From positions 1-51,464 of the forward strand of contig JAQWOJ010000078.1 of the NCBI GenBank assembly GCA_029245905.1: DNA of 51,464 bases, in the 5' to 3' direction. A program made the position numbers and the translations under genes. The stretch comes from Gammaproteobacteria bacterium. Lineage in GTDB: Bacteria; Pseudomonadota; Gammaproteobacteria; Pseudomonadales; Pseudohongiellaceae. The notes under the pieces are model-generated. The model saw only the letters and a program-made list of their open reading frames with translations. It made no database searches and was not told the DNA's origin. This document shows positions 26,533 to 36,188 of this stretch, in pieces (positions within the stretch are counted from its first letter, which is position 1; each line of letters starts with the position of its first letter).

Positions 26533-28770
26533 ATGCGCAACTCTACAAAAAATGCTTATACAGGCCTAGTCTATGAAATCGCGGTCCCCACTCCTTTGCG
26601 TCGGGTATTTGATTACCTACCCATAAGTCCAGAGGAAAAACTTAAGCCAGGATCGCGAGTTTTGGTTCCGTTCGGCAAAAGATGTGTCGTTGGATTTGTT
26701 ATTTCTAACAAACCTTGTTCTTCCCTGCATTTCAGCAAATTAAAAAACATTGTCAAGAATTTAGATAAAACCCCCATTCTTTCGCACAAACTTTTGAAAT
26801 TATTGCTATGGAGTGCTCGCTATTATCAGCATCCGATTGGAGAGGTTCTGAATGCCGCCATTCCCAAAAAAATCCGTAACCCTAATTCTTTAAGACCAAT
26901 TTATCAATCCTGGAAAGTTTCTCCCCAATTAGCTGCAAAAAATCTGACATTGATACGACATGCCCCAAAACAGAAAGCATTATTTAAATTACTAAAACGC
27001 CAGAACGGACTAACAAAAAAAGAGATTACTAGCGCGGGATTCGATATTAACCTCATTAAAGAGCTGAAAAAAAAACGCCTTATAGATGAATATGACGTGA
27101 TTCCACCGCCCCCAAAAACATTTGCTCCATTGCCAGAAAAAAATTCAAAGTCGCTGGATCTTAATGAGCAACAACAAATAGCTTTTGACGCTATTACTAG
27201 GGTGAAAAGGAAGTTCACATGCTTTTTGCTAGATGGTGTTACCGGCTCAGGCAAGACAGAAGTTTATATGCAGGCGATGCAGCAGAAACTTTGCAAGGGA
27301 CAGCAATGCCTAATTTTAGTTCCAGAAATCGGACTCACGCCGCAGACATTAGCGGTCCTCAGGGAACGATTTGAATGTCCAGTCGCTTCAATTCATTCCG
27401 GCTTAACCGACAAGGAGCGCTTAACCGCATGGAATGACGCCAAAGATGGAGCAGCAGGCATATTAATTGGGACACGCTCCTCGATATTTACGCCTTTCGC
27501 AAACCTAGGGATAATCGTTATTGATGAAGAGCACGATAACTCGTTCAAGCAGCAGGAGGGCTTCAAATACTCAGCTAGGGACGTAGCGATAATGAGAGCC
27601 CGAGAAGAGAAAATACCGATAATATTAGGATCTGCAACTCCGAGCTTAGAAAGCTTACAAAATACAATCGCAAAAAAATTCGTGCACTTATGTTTGGATC
27701 ACCGAGCAGGAAAAGCGATCGCGTCAACCAAAACTATCATAGATACGACTAATCAAAATTTAGACAATGGATTTTCCGAACAATTACTATACAAAATTGA
27801 ACAGCACCTCGCCTCAAAAAAGCAAGTACTAGTTTTTATCAATCGCAGAGGCTTCGCCCCTACCTTAACCTGCCAACAATGCGGCTGGGTCGCCGAATGT
27901 GAAAACTGCGTCTCTCAGATGACAATGCACATTAAACCTCCAAGTATCCGGTGTCACCATTGCGGAGTAATAACTGACTTACCCCTTGAGTGCGCTAATT
28001 GTCACAGCAGCAAGCTTGAACCCTTAGGCATTGGCACACAAAAGCTAGAATATTTTCTAAAGTCTAGATTTCAATCAACTCCTGTATTTCGGGTAGATCG
28101 CGATTCAACACGCAGTAAATTTTTTTTTCAATCAATGCTAGACAAAATAAACACTGGGGAAAGCTGTTTGTTGCTTGGTACACAAATGATCGCTAAGGGC
28201 CATCATTTCCCGAATATCACTTTAGTAGCGGTTGTTAATGCGGATATGGGATTATTCAGCCCCGATTTTAGAGGGCAAGAGCAAATGGCACAAACAATCA
28301 CGCAAGTTTCCGGAAGAGCCGGCCGTGCGTCTCAGCCAGGAGAAGTGGTAATTCAATCTCGTCATGCATCACACACGATATTGCATAATTTAGTGAATCG
28401 CAGCTATAACGACTTTGCGAAAATTCTTTTGCAAGAACGGCATATTGCAGACATGCCTCCCTTCAGTCAGCTTGCGCTAATAAAAGCTCAGGGAAAACGA
28501 CTGGATACCGCGCTCAAATTTTTAGAGAAAGTTGCCATTCTTTCTGATGAAGTAAATGTACAGTTTGATCGTCAAGTTAATTCAATTGGCCCAATCCCCG
28601 CACCAATTGAAAAGCGCGCCGGAACGTTTAGAAGTCAACTAATTTTAAAAACCAAAAAGAAATCAACACTTCAGCAATTCGTTCTAATTTTAGTCTCAAA
28701 AATGGATACCCTGCGCGTGCCTCCGAGTGTCCGCTGGAGCATCGACATCGACCCTATTGAGCTTATGTAA
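26533..28770 (+). CDS. priA: Primosomal replication protein N' (PriA helicase)
   Basis: PriA recognises stalled forks and restarts replication by loading DnaB. The 745-aa protein has an N-terminal DNA-binding domain (PTPLRRVFDYLP, then GSRVLVPFGKRCVVGFV), Walker A GVTGSGKTEVY, the DEEH box VIDEEHDNSF, helicase motifs GSATPSLESL and QVSGRAGRASQPGEV, and a zinc-binding insertion with four CxxC pairs (CQQCGWVAECENC and CHHCGVITDLPLECANC). All residues for ATP hydrolysis are present. No ribosome site is clear before the ATG. It follows the divergent chorismate mutase gene and precedes the FtsN-like gene. argS, commonly between priA and ftsN, is absent. Confidence 0.96.
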   Translation: MRNSTKNAYTGLVYEIAVPTPLRRVFDYLPISPEEKLKPGSRVLVPFGKRCVVGFVISNKPCSSLHFSKLKNIVKNLDKTPILSHKLLKLLLWSARYYQHPIGEVLNAAIPKKIRNPNSLRPIYQSWKVSPQLAAKNLTLIRHAPKQKALFKLLKRQNGLTKKEITSAGFDINLIKELKKKRLIDEYDVIPPPPKTFAPLPEKNSKSLDLNEQQQIAFDAITRVKRKFTCFLLDGVTGSGKTEVYMQAMQQKLCKGQQCLILVPEIGLTPQTLAVLRERFECPVASIHSGLTDKERLTAWNDAKDGAAGILIGTRSSIFTPFANLGIIVIDEEHDNSFKQQEGFKYSARDVAIMRAREEKIPIILGSATPSLESLQNTIAKKFVHLCLDHRAGKAIASTKTIIDTTNQNLDNGFSEQLLYKIEQHLASKKQVLVFINRRGFAPTLTCQQCGWVAECENCVSQMTMHIKPPSIRCHHCGVITDLPLECANCHSSKLEPLGIGTQKLEYFLKSRFQSTPVFRVDRDSTRSKFFFQSMLDKINTGESCLLLGTQMIAKGHHFPNITLVAVVNADMGLFSPDFRGQEQMAQTITQVSGRAGRASQPGEVVIQSRHASHTILHNLVNRSYNDFAKILLQERHIADMPPFSQLALIKAQGKRLDTALKFLEKVAILSDEVNVQFDRQVNSIGPIPAPIEKRAGTFRSQLILKTKKKSTLQQFVLILVSKMDTLRVPPSVRWSIDIDPIELM

Positions 28771-28899
28771 CTTCTTGAAGGCAATTTTTAATCACAAGAT
28801 TTCACTTTAGCTTCTTAACTTTATACCGATAATTGAAAGGACAGTGGGTATTTTTAAATTTTTTATTATAAAAAACAATGATTTATCATCAGTAACGTC

Positions 28900-29484
28900 A
28901 TGAAACAAGATTTTGCAAAAATTAGGCCTGAACCCATCCTAGAAAAGAAGGTTGTCCAGTCGCCACCTGCTTGGTCCATGATGGTAACGGGAATATTCGT
29001 CGGTTCGACTTTAGGCGTTTTTGCCTGCGTCCTATTTTATCTCTCAGGCAATGTGCCTCCCATCAACATAGCCGAAAATCCACAATCCAATCGTCCAGAT
29101 TTGTCCTCTTTACAAACCGTGGAGGAAGAAAAGGCTCCAGAACTAGAACTTGAATTTTATACCGAACTACCTAAGTACGAGGTACGAACAGACTCGGTCC
29201 CAGTCGAAATTGTAAATGAGGTAATTGACGACCTTGAAAACATGACCCAGGCTGCCAAGTTTATGCTGCAAACAGGCGCGTTTCAAGGACAAGACTCAGC
29301 CGATCGTGAGAGACAGCGACAAGCCGATCTTGGTCTAAATGTTGTTGTTAAACTAACAGAGCTATCAGGAAGAAATTTATATCTAGTCCAAGCAGGCCCA
29401 TATGCTTCGCAAGTTGATTTAGAAGCGGCGAGAGAAGTTTTGAGAACTAATGACATTTCTACTTTGACCATTCAATTGCAGTAA
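28900..29484 (+). CDS. SPOR-domain cell division protein, FtsN-like
   Basis: The 194-aa protein has a cytoplasmic start, one membrane helix (about residues 28-48, MMVTGIFVGSTLGVFACVLFYL), a periplasmic linker rich in Glu and Pro, and a C-terminal SPOR domain (about 118-194) with FMLQTGAFQGQDSADRERQ, ending with NLYLVQAGPYASQVD. SPOR domains bind denuded glycan strands at the septum. The location between priA and hslV is the same as ftsN in E. coli, which supports an FtsN-like role, though FtsN sequences vary too much to be sure. Confidence 0.75.
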   Translation: MKQDFAKIRPEPILEKKVVQSPPAWSMMVTGIFVGSTLGVFACVLFYLSGNVPPINIAENPQSNRPDLSSLQTVEEEKAPELELEFYTELPKYEVRTDSVPVEIVNEVIDDLENMTQAAKFMLQTGAFQGQDSADRERQRQADLGLNVVVKLTELSGRNLYLVQAGPYASQVDLEAAREVLRTNDISTLTIQLQ

Positions 29485-29563
29485 ACCGATAATCTCTGAT
29501 CGCTATTTTCTACGTCAAAATAGCCACTGTGAAAATCCCCGAAGCACAAAGATACTTTTTCAG

Positions 29564-29590
29564 CTTGAAATTCAGTTAATCTCCCACACT
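29564..29590 (+). promoter_or_regulatory. Sigma-32-like heat-shock promoter ahead of hslVU (candidate)
   Basis: CTTGAAA (29564-29570) matches the sigma-32 -35 box, and CCCACACT (29583-29590) resembles the CCCCATnT -10 box, with a spacer of 13 bases. The site ends 45 bases before hslV. hslVU is a sigma-32 operon in E. coli. The -35 match is complete but the -10 match is partial. Confidence 0.4.
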
Positions 29591-29635
29591 TACCCCCTTG
29601 TGTGATATTTTTAGAAAAAGAGAAGGAGAAAAATT

Positions 29636-30178
29636 TTGAAACAGTATGATGGCACAACTATAGTATCTGTCAGGCGCGGAAACGACGTTGTAATTGGTGG
29701 GGACGGGCAAGTTTCTCAAGGAAATACGGTGATGAAAGGTAACGCAAAAAAAGTTAGGCGCCTTTATAAAGATCGGGTTGTGGCAGGTTTCGCAGGAGGT
29801 ACTGCGGATGCCTTTACTTTGTTTGAGCGATTCGAAGAACAACTTGATCAACATCATGGGAAGCTAACTAAAGCTGCCGTCGAATTAGCCAAGCTTTGGC
29901 GTACTGAACGAGCGTTACGACGACTCGAAGCTATGTTGATAGTTGCAGATAAAGAGGTATCGTTGATAATCACAGGAAATGGAGATGTAATTGAGCCGGA
30001 AGACTCAATTATGGCGATTGGCTCCGGTGGACCATATGCATTGTCGGCAGCAAGAGCGCTATCTCAAAATACTGAATTAAACGCCAAAGATATTGTAAGT
30101 AAAAGTCTCTCTATCGCAGCAGAAATTTGTGTCTACACTAACCAGACTCATACAATTGAAGAGCTAAAAACCGCCTAA
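29636..30178 (+). CDS. hslV: ATP-dependent protease subunit HslV
   Basis: HslV is the proteolytic dodecamer of the HslUV protease. The 180-aa product starts at a TTG at 29636, seven bases after GGAG in AGAAGGAG. It reads MKQYDG before [10 protein letters not shown]. The catalytic residue is the N-terminal threonine of TTIV (Thr7), so a six-residue propeptide must be removed. This MxQYxG-type start is common in many beta- and gammaproteobacterial HslV, and no in-frame ATG lies next to the threonine. The rest ([19 protein letters not shown], then [16 protein letters not shown], and [16 protein letters not shown]) is typical. It is followed by hslU after 8 to 29 bases. Confidence 0.96.
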   Translation: MKQYDGTTIVSVRRGNDVVIGGDGQVSQGNTVMKGNAKKVRRLYKDRVVAGFAGGTADAFTLFERFEEQLDQHHGKLTKAAVELAKLWRTERALRRLEAMLIVADKEVSLIITGNGDVIEPEDSIMAIGSGGPYALSAARALSQNTELNAKDIVSKSLSIAAEICVYTNQTHTIEELKTA

Positions 30179-30207
30179 CATTTGAAATGGATAAAATAGG
30201 ATCGTTG

Positions 30208-31545
30208 ATGACCATAATGACCCCGAGGGAAATAACCTCAGAGCTAGATAAGCATATAGTTGGGCAAGATGAAGCTAAGAGAGCCGTCGCGATTGCGCTT
30301 AGAAATCGCTGGAGGCGCATGAATGTTGATGAAGAATTGAGAACAGAAATCACACCAAAAAATATACTTATGATCGGCCCTACAGGGGTCGGAAAAACAG
30401 AAATCGCTCGCAGACTCGCGAAACTAGCCCAAGCACCATTCATCAAGGTTGAGGCGACAAAATTTACAGAAGTGGGTTACGTGGGCAGAGATGTTGAATC
30501 GATAGTTAGGGATCTTATTGACGTATCTGTAAAAATGATTCGTGAGGGAGAGGTCAAAAAAGTTCAGCACTTAGCAGAAGATCGAGCAGAAGATCGAATT
30601 CTCGATATATTATTACCACAAGCGAGAGTAGAAGAGAGTGAAAACGTAGGAAGCTCTCAATCTAGCGCACGTCAAGCATTTAGAAAAAAACTGCGCCAAG
30701 GAGAACTGAACAACAAGGAGATAGAGATAAAAATTACCGAGCCTTCCGCCGGCTTTGAAATAATGGCACCTCCAGGCTTAGAGGATATGACCAACCAATT
30801 AAAGAACATGATGTCTAGTATGAATAATGGCCGAAAACAGTCGAAAAGAATGACGGTTAAAGCTGCGCTAAAAATAACAAAAGATGAAGAAGCGTTAAAA
30901 CTTATCAACGAAGAGGAGATAAAAAACCGAGCTGTTGAAGCAACAGAACAAACTGGGATCGTATTCATCGATGAGATAGATAAGGTTACTAATCGAAGCG
31001 AACATAATCAGTCAGGGGTATCGCGCGAAGGAGTTCAGCGAGACCTTTTACCGCTGATCGAAGGATCAACAGTCACAACAAAATATGGCAGTGTTAAGAC
31101 CGATCATATTCTCTTTATAGGTTCGGGGGCGTTTCACCTGTCTAAACCCTCCGACTTGATTCCTGAACTGCAGGGAAGACTGCCCATCAGAGTGGAATTA
31201 AACCGACTGAGTGTAAAAGATTTTCAGCGAATTCTAGAAGAGCCAGATGCATCTCTGACCGAACAGTATCAAGCTTTACTAAAAACTGAGGATCTGGAAG
31301 TTTCTTTCAGCAGGGACGGCATTGAAAAAATTGCCGAGATCGCATGGCAGGTAAATGAAAAAACAGAAAATATCGGCGCACGACGCTTGCATACAGTAAT
31401 GGAACGACTCCTTGAAGAGGTGTCTTTTTCAGCGTCTGATTTAGCCATAGGAGATAACAAAAGCCTTGTAATAGATAGGACCTACGTGGAAAAACAGTTA
31501 GATGATTTAGCTAAGGACGAAGATTTGAGTCGTTACATACTATGA
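30208..31545 (+). CDS. hslU: ATP-dependent protease ATPase subunit HslU
   Basis: HslU is the AAA+ unfoldase that feeds HslV. I set the start at the ATG at 30208, with AGGA six bases before it. An ATG at 30187 lacks a ribosome site. The product (445 aa) has [23 protein letters not shown], Walker [10 protein letters not shown], the YVGRD pore loop, the I-domain (about residues 110-230), Walker B VFIDEIDK, sensor residues in [15 protein letters not shown] and the C-terminal tail ending SRYIL that docks into HslV. It forms an operon with hslV. Confidence 0.97.
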   Translation: MTIMTPREITSELDKHIVGQDEAKRAVAIALRNRWRRMNVDEELRTEITPKNILMIGPTGVGKTEIARRLAKLAQAPFIKVEATKFTEVGYVGRDVESIVRDLIDVSVKMIREGEVKKVQHLAEDRAEDRILDILLPQARVEESENVGSSQSSARQAFRKKLRQGELNNKEIEIKITEPSAGFEIMAPPGLEDMTNQLKNMMSSMNNGRKQSKRMTVKAALKITKDEEALKLINEEEIKNRAVEATEQTGIVFIDEIDKVTNRSEHNQSGVSREGVQRDLLPLIEGSTVTTKYGSVKTDHILFIGSGAFHLSKPSDLIPELQGRLPIRVELNRLSVKDFQRILEEPDASLTEQYQALLKTEDLEVSFSRDGIEKIAEIAWQVNEKTENIGARRLHTVMERLLEEVSFSASDLAIGDNKSLVIDRTYVEKQLDDLAKDEDLSRYIL

Positions 31546-31546
31546 T

Positions 31547-31942
31547 ATGAATGCTGCCTGCCCAACAAAAGTTAATTTACATAAAAAGTCGGCAATACTA
31601 GAGCTGACTTATAACGACGATAGTCAGCTAAGTTTTTCTGCTGAGTTTCTGCGTGTGCACTCTCCGTCTGCTGAGGTTAGGGGACATGGTAAGGGCCAAG
31701 AAACTCTGCAAACAGGCAAACGACTCGTCAAACTAATAAATATTGAGCCCGTAGGAAACTATGGGATTAAACTAGTATTTGACGATGGGCATGACACAGG
31801 TATCTTTAGCTGGAGCTACTTAGAAGAGCTCGGGCATAATAAAAACCAATTCTGGGATATCTATCTAGTCAAGCTTGAAGCGGCAGGAGCGACTCGTGAT
31901 TCTCTGCCGGACGGCGCCCAGATCCTAAAAATCAAACCATAA
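31547..31942 (+). CDS. DUF971 (GBBH-like N-terminal domain) protein
   Basis: The 131-aa product matches the DUF971 family, whose fold is the N-terminal domain of gamma-butyrobetaine hydroxylase. Signatures are FSAEFLRVHSPSAEVRGHG, then the strand VGNYGIKLVFDDGHDTGIFSWSYLEELG. It has no catalytic iron site. The family is often found beside ubiE and hslU in proteobacteria, as here, and its biochemical role is unsettled. It begins almost at the hslU stop, so it belongs to the hslVU transcript, and it precedes ubiE by 24 bases. Confidence 0.85.
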   Translation: MNAACPTKVNLHKKSAILELTYNDDSQLSFSAEFLRVHSPSAEVRGHGKGQETLQTGKRLVKLINIEPVGNYGIKLVFDDGHDTGIFSWSYLEELGHNKNQFWDIYLVKLEAAGATRDSLPDGAQILKIKP

Positions 31943-31966
31943 ACGTAATAACACTTGAAGAAAACA

Positions 31967-32713
31967 ATGGAAGATCAAAAAACCACTCATTTCGGCTATG
32001 AAGAAGTACCCTGGAACGAAAAGCAAGAGCGAGTCGACAAAGTATTCCGTTCGGTTGCGACCCGTTATGACATAATGAATGACTTCATGTCGCTTGGAAC
32101 ACATCGTTTAATCAAACGTTTTACGATTCAGCTTGCCGGCCTTCGCCCTGGCCAAAAAATACTTGATCTTGCTGGAGGAACTGGTGATTTTAGTTTGCAA
32201 TTTTCAAGCTTAGTGGGAAACGATGGACAAGTTGTATTAGCAGATATCAACGATTCAATGCTAAAAGTAGGCAGAGATCGAGTTATAAATTCTGGGAAAA
32301 GTTCGAATGTGCATTTTACTCAAGTAAATGCAGAGAACTTGCCTTTCGCTGAAAATACCTTTGATTGCATTTGCATAGCTTACGGCTTACGAAATATTAC
32401 CAACAAAGATCTCGCGATTGAATCCATGAAACAAGCCCTTAAGCCTGGAGGGCGATTGGTGATATTAGAATTTTCTAAACCTAACAGCCATTTTCTCCAA
32501 AAGGCTTATGATAAGTTTTCTTCAATCTGGCCGCTAGCCGGAAAGATTATAGCCGGAGATTCTGATAGTTACCGTTATCTTGTTGAATCAATAAAGATGC
32601 ATCCCGACCAGGAGACATTGCTTCAAATGCTGACTGACGCCGGACTATCAAATTGTCGATATCATAATATTATGAATGGCATTTGCGCTATTCACATTGG
32701 GCTTAAATCATAA
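31967..32713 (+). CDS. ubiE: Ubiquinone/menaquinone C-methyltransferase UbiE
   Basis: UbiE adds the ring C-methyl in ubiquinone synthesis, with AdoMet as donor. The product starts MEDQKTTHFGYEEVPWNEK at an ATG at 31967; an in-frame TTG at 31955 is less likely. Signatures are KVFRSVATRYDIMNDFMSLG, the AdoMet loop ILDLAGGTGDFSLQF, IAYGLRNITN, LKPGGRLVILEFSKP and the end NIMNGICAIHIGLK. It overlaps the start of ubiJ by one base (TAATG), so these genes are coupled with ubiB. Confidence 0.96.
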   Translation: MEDQKTTHFGYEEVPWNEKQERVDKVFRSVATRYDIMNDFMSLGTHRLIKRFTIQLAGLRPGQKILDLAGGTGDFSLQFSSLVGNDGQVVLADINDSMLKVGRDRVINSGKSSNVHFTQVNAENLPFAENTFDCICIAYGLRNITNKDLAIESMKQALKPGGRLVILEFSKPNSHFLQKAYDKFSSIWPLAGKIIAGDSDSYRYLVESIKMHPDQETLLQMLTDAGLSNCRYHNIMNGICAIHIGLKS

Positions 32714-33345
32714 TGAACGAGTTTATAAGAATCTCCGCGTTGTGGCCAGGTGAACGACTTATAAACTATGTGATTCAGAACGATCCTCATATTGAGAGAA
32801 ACATTTCTCGGCTTGCTGGAAAATCCATTCGCGTGGAGGTTAAGGATACAGACGTTTTTTTTTCGGTTGAAATTAATAAAAATTTTATAAATATATCGAG
32901 CGCTAATTCAACAAAAAACGATTTAGAGCCAGATCTACTAGTAAGCGGAGAGCTAACGGATCTCACATCACTGCTTCTTAGTGGAGGAAGTCTTATCGGT
33001 GGAAATATCTCGATTAAAGGAGATATACAATTCGCTCAAGATCTTAATGAGGCTACTCATTCCTTCAATCTAAGTTGGCCAGACATTTTAGGCCCAATAC
33101 TTGGACAAAAAACCACAAGCGAATTAGAACGGTTTTTCAATACTGCTAAGGCATGGTCATTTGAATTTCGTCAGAGCTTAAAGCGTGATATCGAGGACTA
33201 TATAAAAGAGGAAAAAAAGGTCATCCCCACAAATGATGACTTGCAGGAATTTTTTGATGATGTCGATCGACTGAAATTTAAGATAGATCGAGTCAAAGCC
33301 AGAGCTGATCTATTAAACTCTCGAGTTAACGGCGCAGACACCTGA
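32713..33345 (+). CDS. ubiJ: Ubiquinone biosynthesis accessory factor UbiJ (SCP2 domain)
   Basis: UbiJ has an SCP2-type lipid-binding domain and supports the Ubi enzyme complex. The 210-aa protein has an SCP2-like N-terminal domain (about residues 15-110, including LVSGELTDLTSLLLSGG then NISIKGDIQFAQDLNEA) and a C-terminal coiled-coil helix (FNTAKAWSFEFRQSLKRDIEDYIKEE). It starts on the last base of the ubiE stop and precedes ubiB by 86 bases. The identification rests on domain architecture and on its place between ubiE and ubiB. Confidence 0.88.
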   Translation: MNEFIRISALWPGERLINYVIQNDPHIERNISRLAGKSIRVEVKDTDVFFSVEINKNFINISSANSTKNDLEPDLLVSGELTDLTSLLLSGGSLIGGNISIKGDIQFAQDLNEATHSFNLSWPDILGPILGQKTTSELERFFNTAKAWSFEFRQSLKRDIEDYIKEEKKVIPTNDDLQEFFDDVDRLKFKIDRVKARADLLNSRVNGADT

Positions 33346-33431
33346 AATTTAATCAATATTGATTCGTGGTTTCTTGTTTGAAAAGAATACAGATGATATG
33401 TTGGCCAACCCTAAATCGCGATGACTAATAA

Positions 33432-35066
33432 GTGTTACCTTTCTCCAGACTATTTAAAATTCTTAGAGTCGTAAAAAAATACCGACTCGATGAATTTATA
33501 GAAAAAAATCAAGGCACCCTGAGTATTCATCTCCTCTTGCGTTCGCTTTGGTTTATTAAAAGAGCCGATGAAGGGAAGAGTCAAGGAACCAGGTTAAGGA
33601 CGGCTCTTGAGGAACTAGGACCGATCTACATCAAATTTGGGCAACTTTTATCAACCAGGAAGGATTTTATTCCTGTTGACATATCTAAGGATCTTGAAAA
33701 GCTTCAAGATAGCGTCCCTCCTTTTGAAGAGCCTGAGATAGGCGTAGCTATAGAAATAGCTCTAGGCAAAAAGCCGGAAGAAATATTTAGATCGTTAGAC
33801 TCCAAACCATTTGCGTCTGCCTCAGTCGCTCAAGTCCATAAGGCTATATTAAAAAACGGTGATAAAGTTGTCGTAAAGGTAGTTCGACCCGGAATTGAGA
33901 AAATTATCTTACAGGATATTCAATTACTAAAATGGTTAGCAAGACTGTTACAGAGCCGAACGAGTATCGGTAAGAGGTTGCGCCCGGTTGAAATCGTTAA
34001 TGATTATAAATCAATAATTCTGAACGAGTTAAATTTAAAGTCTGAGGCAGCAAATACTGTGCAGCTAGGTCGTAATTTTAGCTCCTCTCCACAGCTTTAT
34101 GTTCCCAAAGTATATTGGGATTTCACGAGCGAGAACGTCATGACTATGGAGCAAATCGATGGGATCCCTGTCAATGACATCAGGCAACTTAAGCAAAACG
34201 GCATCGATCTAAAAAAACTTGCAGAAACAGGTGTAGACATTTTTTTTACTCAAGTTTTCGAACACAATTTTTTTCACGCAGACATGCATCCTGGCAATAT
34301 ATTTGTGTCAAAAACGACAGAATTTTCTCCTCAATTTATCGCGATCGATTGCGCAATTGTTGGTACTCTAACCAAGGATGATCAGGAATATTTAGCGAGG
34401 AATCTACTCGCTATTTTTAATAGGGATTATAAGAAAGTTGCTGACCTTCATGTAGAATGCGGTTGGGTTCCAAAACAGACGAACAAACAGGCATTTGAAT
34501 CGACAATCAGAACTGTGTGTGAACCAATTTTTGAAAAGCCTTTAGGAGATATTTCCTTTGGAAAATTATTAGTTCAGTTATTTCAAACGGCGGGTCGCTT
34601 CAACATGGAAGTGCAACCCTCGCTCGTATTGTTGCAAAAGACGCTACTAAATATAGAAGGCCTAGGAAGACAACTGTATCCCGATTTAAACCTATGGAAA
34701 ACTGCGCTTCCCTATCTTGAAAACTGGAATGCTAAGCGACTCAATCCGCTTAAAATTCTAGAAAAATTTCAAGAGAATATTCCTATCTGGATCGAGAAAT
34801 TACCGGAGTATCCAGAGTTATTTGCTGAGTCCCTCAACCAAAATTCCTTACTAAAGGAACAAAATGCACTCTTGCTGCAATCCCTAGCATCAAGAGATAG
34901 GGATCGAAAGACGAAACAAACTCGAAGAAAAATTGTGGGGCTTATATCAATTTTTATTTCAGTAATATTGATTTTAGAACCTTCCCTCTACCAGATAACA
35001 AATTTGTCCGCAGGCCCTTTGCTTTTTGGCAGTTTAGGCGTCTATCTTTTGTATTTTAAGCGCTGA
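33432..35066 (+). CDS. ubiB: Ubiquinone biosynthesis protein UbiB (ABC1/ADCK atypical kinase)
   Basis: UbiB is a membrane-tethered atypical kinase/ATPase that promotes coenzyme Q synthesis. The 544-aa protein starts at a GTG at 33432. It has the ADCK signature KFGQLLSTRKD, the alanine-rich loop SVAQVHKA in place of a P-loop, EAANTVQLGRNF, the catalytic region FFHADMHPGNIF and AIDCAIVGTL. Two C-terminal membrane helices (about residues 493-510 and 523-541) anchor it. It ends the ubiE-ubiJ-ubiB operon, with hisI 18 bases further on. Confidence 0.96.
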   Translation: MLPFSRLFKILRVVKKYRLDEFIEKNQGTLSIHLLLRSLWFIKRADEGKSQGTRLRTALEELGPIYIKFGQLLSTRKDFIPVDISKDLEKLQDSVPPFEEPEIGVAIEIALGKKPEEIFRSLDSKPFASASVAQVHKAILKNGDKVVVKVVRPGIEKIILQDIQLLKWLARLLQSRTSIGKRLRPVEIVNDYKSIILNELNLKSEAANTVQLGRNFSSSPQLYVPKVYWDFTSENVMTMEQIDGIPVNDIRQLKQNGIDLKKLAETGVDIFFTQVFEHNFFHADMHPGNIFVSKTTEFSPQFIAIDCAIVGTLTKDDQEYLARNLLAIFNRDYKKVADLHVECGWVPKQTNKQAFESTIRTVCEPIFEKPLGDISFGKLLVQLFQTAGRFNMEVQPSLVLLQKTLLNIEGLGRQLYPDLNLWKTALPYLENWNAKRLNPLKILEKFQENIPIWIEKLPEYPELFAESLNQNSLLKEQNALLLQSLASRDRDRKTKQTRRKIVGLISIFISVILILEPSLYQITNLSAGPLLFGSLGVYLLYFKR

Positions 35067-35083
35067 AGCGTCATACTAAGTAG

Positions 35084-35473
35084 ATGTCTGCTTTCTCTGA
35101 CCAAATAAAATGGAACAAAGATGGCCTCGTTCCTGTTGTCACGCAAGACGTGACTTCGAGGGTCATTCTCATGCACGCATGGGCAAATAAGGAAGCGTTA
35201 GAAAATTCAGTGAAAGACGGTCACGCTGTATATTGGTCTCGATCTCGAAGAAGTCTATGGCGAAAAGGAGAAAAGTCAGGTAATACTCAAAAACTTGTAG
35301 ATATATTTTTGGATTGCGACAATGACGCTCTGTGCTATCTAGTAGAACAAGCAGGTGGGATAGCATGTCATACTGGACGGAAAAGCTGTTTTTTCCAGAA
35401 GCTGACAAATGGAGAATGGGTAAATTCTGAGCCGGTTCTCAAAGATCCTGCCCTAATTTACGGCAAATCCTGA
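35084..35473 (+). CDS. hisI: Phosphoribosyl-AMP cyclohydrolase
   Basis: HisI opens the purine ring of phosphoribosyl-AMP, step three of histidine synthesis. The 129-aa product has the metal-binding DCDNDALCYLVEQ and CHTGRKSCFFQ, plus VILMHAWANKEAL and YWSRSRRSLWRKGE typical of the family. It is the stand-alone form; HisE follows as a separate gene 38 bases on. The ubiB-hisI-hisE-tatABC order is the same as in Pseudomonas. Confidence 0.96.
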   Translation: MSAFSDQIKWNKDGLVPVVTQDVTSRVILMHAWANKEALENSVKDGHAVYWSRSRRSLWRKGEKSGNTQKLVDIFLDCDNDALCYLVEQAGGIACHTGRKSCFFQKLTNGEWVNSEPVLKDPALIYGKS

Positions 35474-35510
35474 GTCTTTTTTTTACTTCACTGGGGAAAT
35501 AAAGTTTAAA

Positions 35511-35852
35511 ATGAGCGACGTGCTGAAGGAACTGGCTAAAGTTTTGGAGCAGAGAAAATCCGCTTCTGCGGAAAAATCCTATGTCGCAAGTTTACATGCA
35601 GAGGGTCTCAATAGAATTCTAGAAAAAATAAATGAAGAATCTGACGAGACAATTCAAGCGGCCAAAGAGTATGATGATCAAGTAGAAAACACAAAAAAGG
35701 CGGTGATCTACGAAACGGCTGACCTTTGGTTTCATACGTTAGTTATGTTGAGCCACTTAGATCTTGGCCCCAATCAAGTATTGGAGGAATTAAAGAAACG
35801 GTTTAACATCTCTGGTCTTGATGAAAAAGCCTCTCGTAAGATTAAACGCTAG
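35511..35852 (+). CDS. hisE: Phosphoribosyl-ATP pyrophosphatase
   Basis: HisE removes pyrophosphate from phosphoribosyl-ATP, step two of histidine synthesis. The 113-aa helical protein shows SYVASLHAEGLNRILEKINEESDETIQAAK with the conserved acidic metal site, then YETADLWFHTLVML and the family end. It is a MazG-like all-alpha fold. It sits between hisI and tatA with a short gap (34 bases) before tatA. Confidence 0.95.
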   Translation: MSDVLKELAKVLEQRKSASAEKSYVASLHAEGLNRILEKINEESDETIQAAKEYDDQVENTKKAVIYETADLWFHTLVMLSHLDLGPNQVLEELKKRFNISGLDEKASRKIKR

Positions 35853-35886
35853 CAGCAAAATTAAATGTTGATATTGGAGATTTATC

Positions 35887-36126
35887 ATGGGTATAGGTGG
35901 AATTGGCATTTGGCAGTTGCTTATCATTTTATTGATAGTGGTCATGCTTTTTGGAACCAAGAAACTTCGTAATTTAGGCTCAGATCTTGGGGGAGCTCTG
36001 AAAGGATTTAAGACCGCAATGAAGGATGATAAGGGGGAGGCTGAAGATGAAGAAGAGGATGAGAATTCTGAAGATACTGCAGGGCAGACGATAGATGCAA
36101 CTGCCGAAAAAGTGGAAAAAGAATAG
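35887..36126 (+). CDS. tatA: Sec-independent translocase subunit TatA
   Basis: TatA forms the size-variable part of the twin-arginine translocase for folded proteins. The 79-aa product has one N-terminal membrane helix (about residues 5-22), the conserved [21 protein letters not shown] amphipathic helix and an acidic, unstructured tail rich in Glu and Asp. TATC-type genes follow. Ribosome site GGAG at 35876-35879 is eight bases before the start. Confidence 0.96.
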   Translation: MGIGGIGIWQLLIILLIVVMLFGTKKLRNLGSDLGGALKGFKTAMKDDKGEAEDEEEDENSEDTAGQTIDATAEKVEKE

Positions 36127-36188
36127 AAATTTTATGCAACACTTAAACTTCTAAGCGACCTCTGTAGTCGTTCCGACCACCCCAGCCT

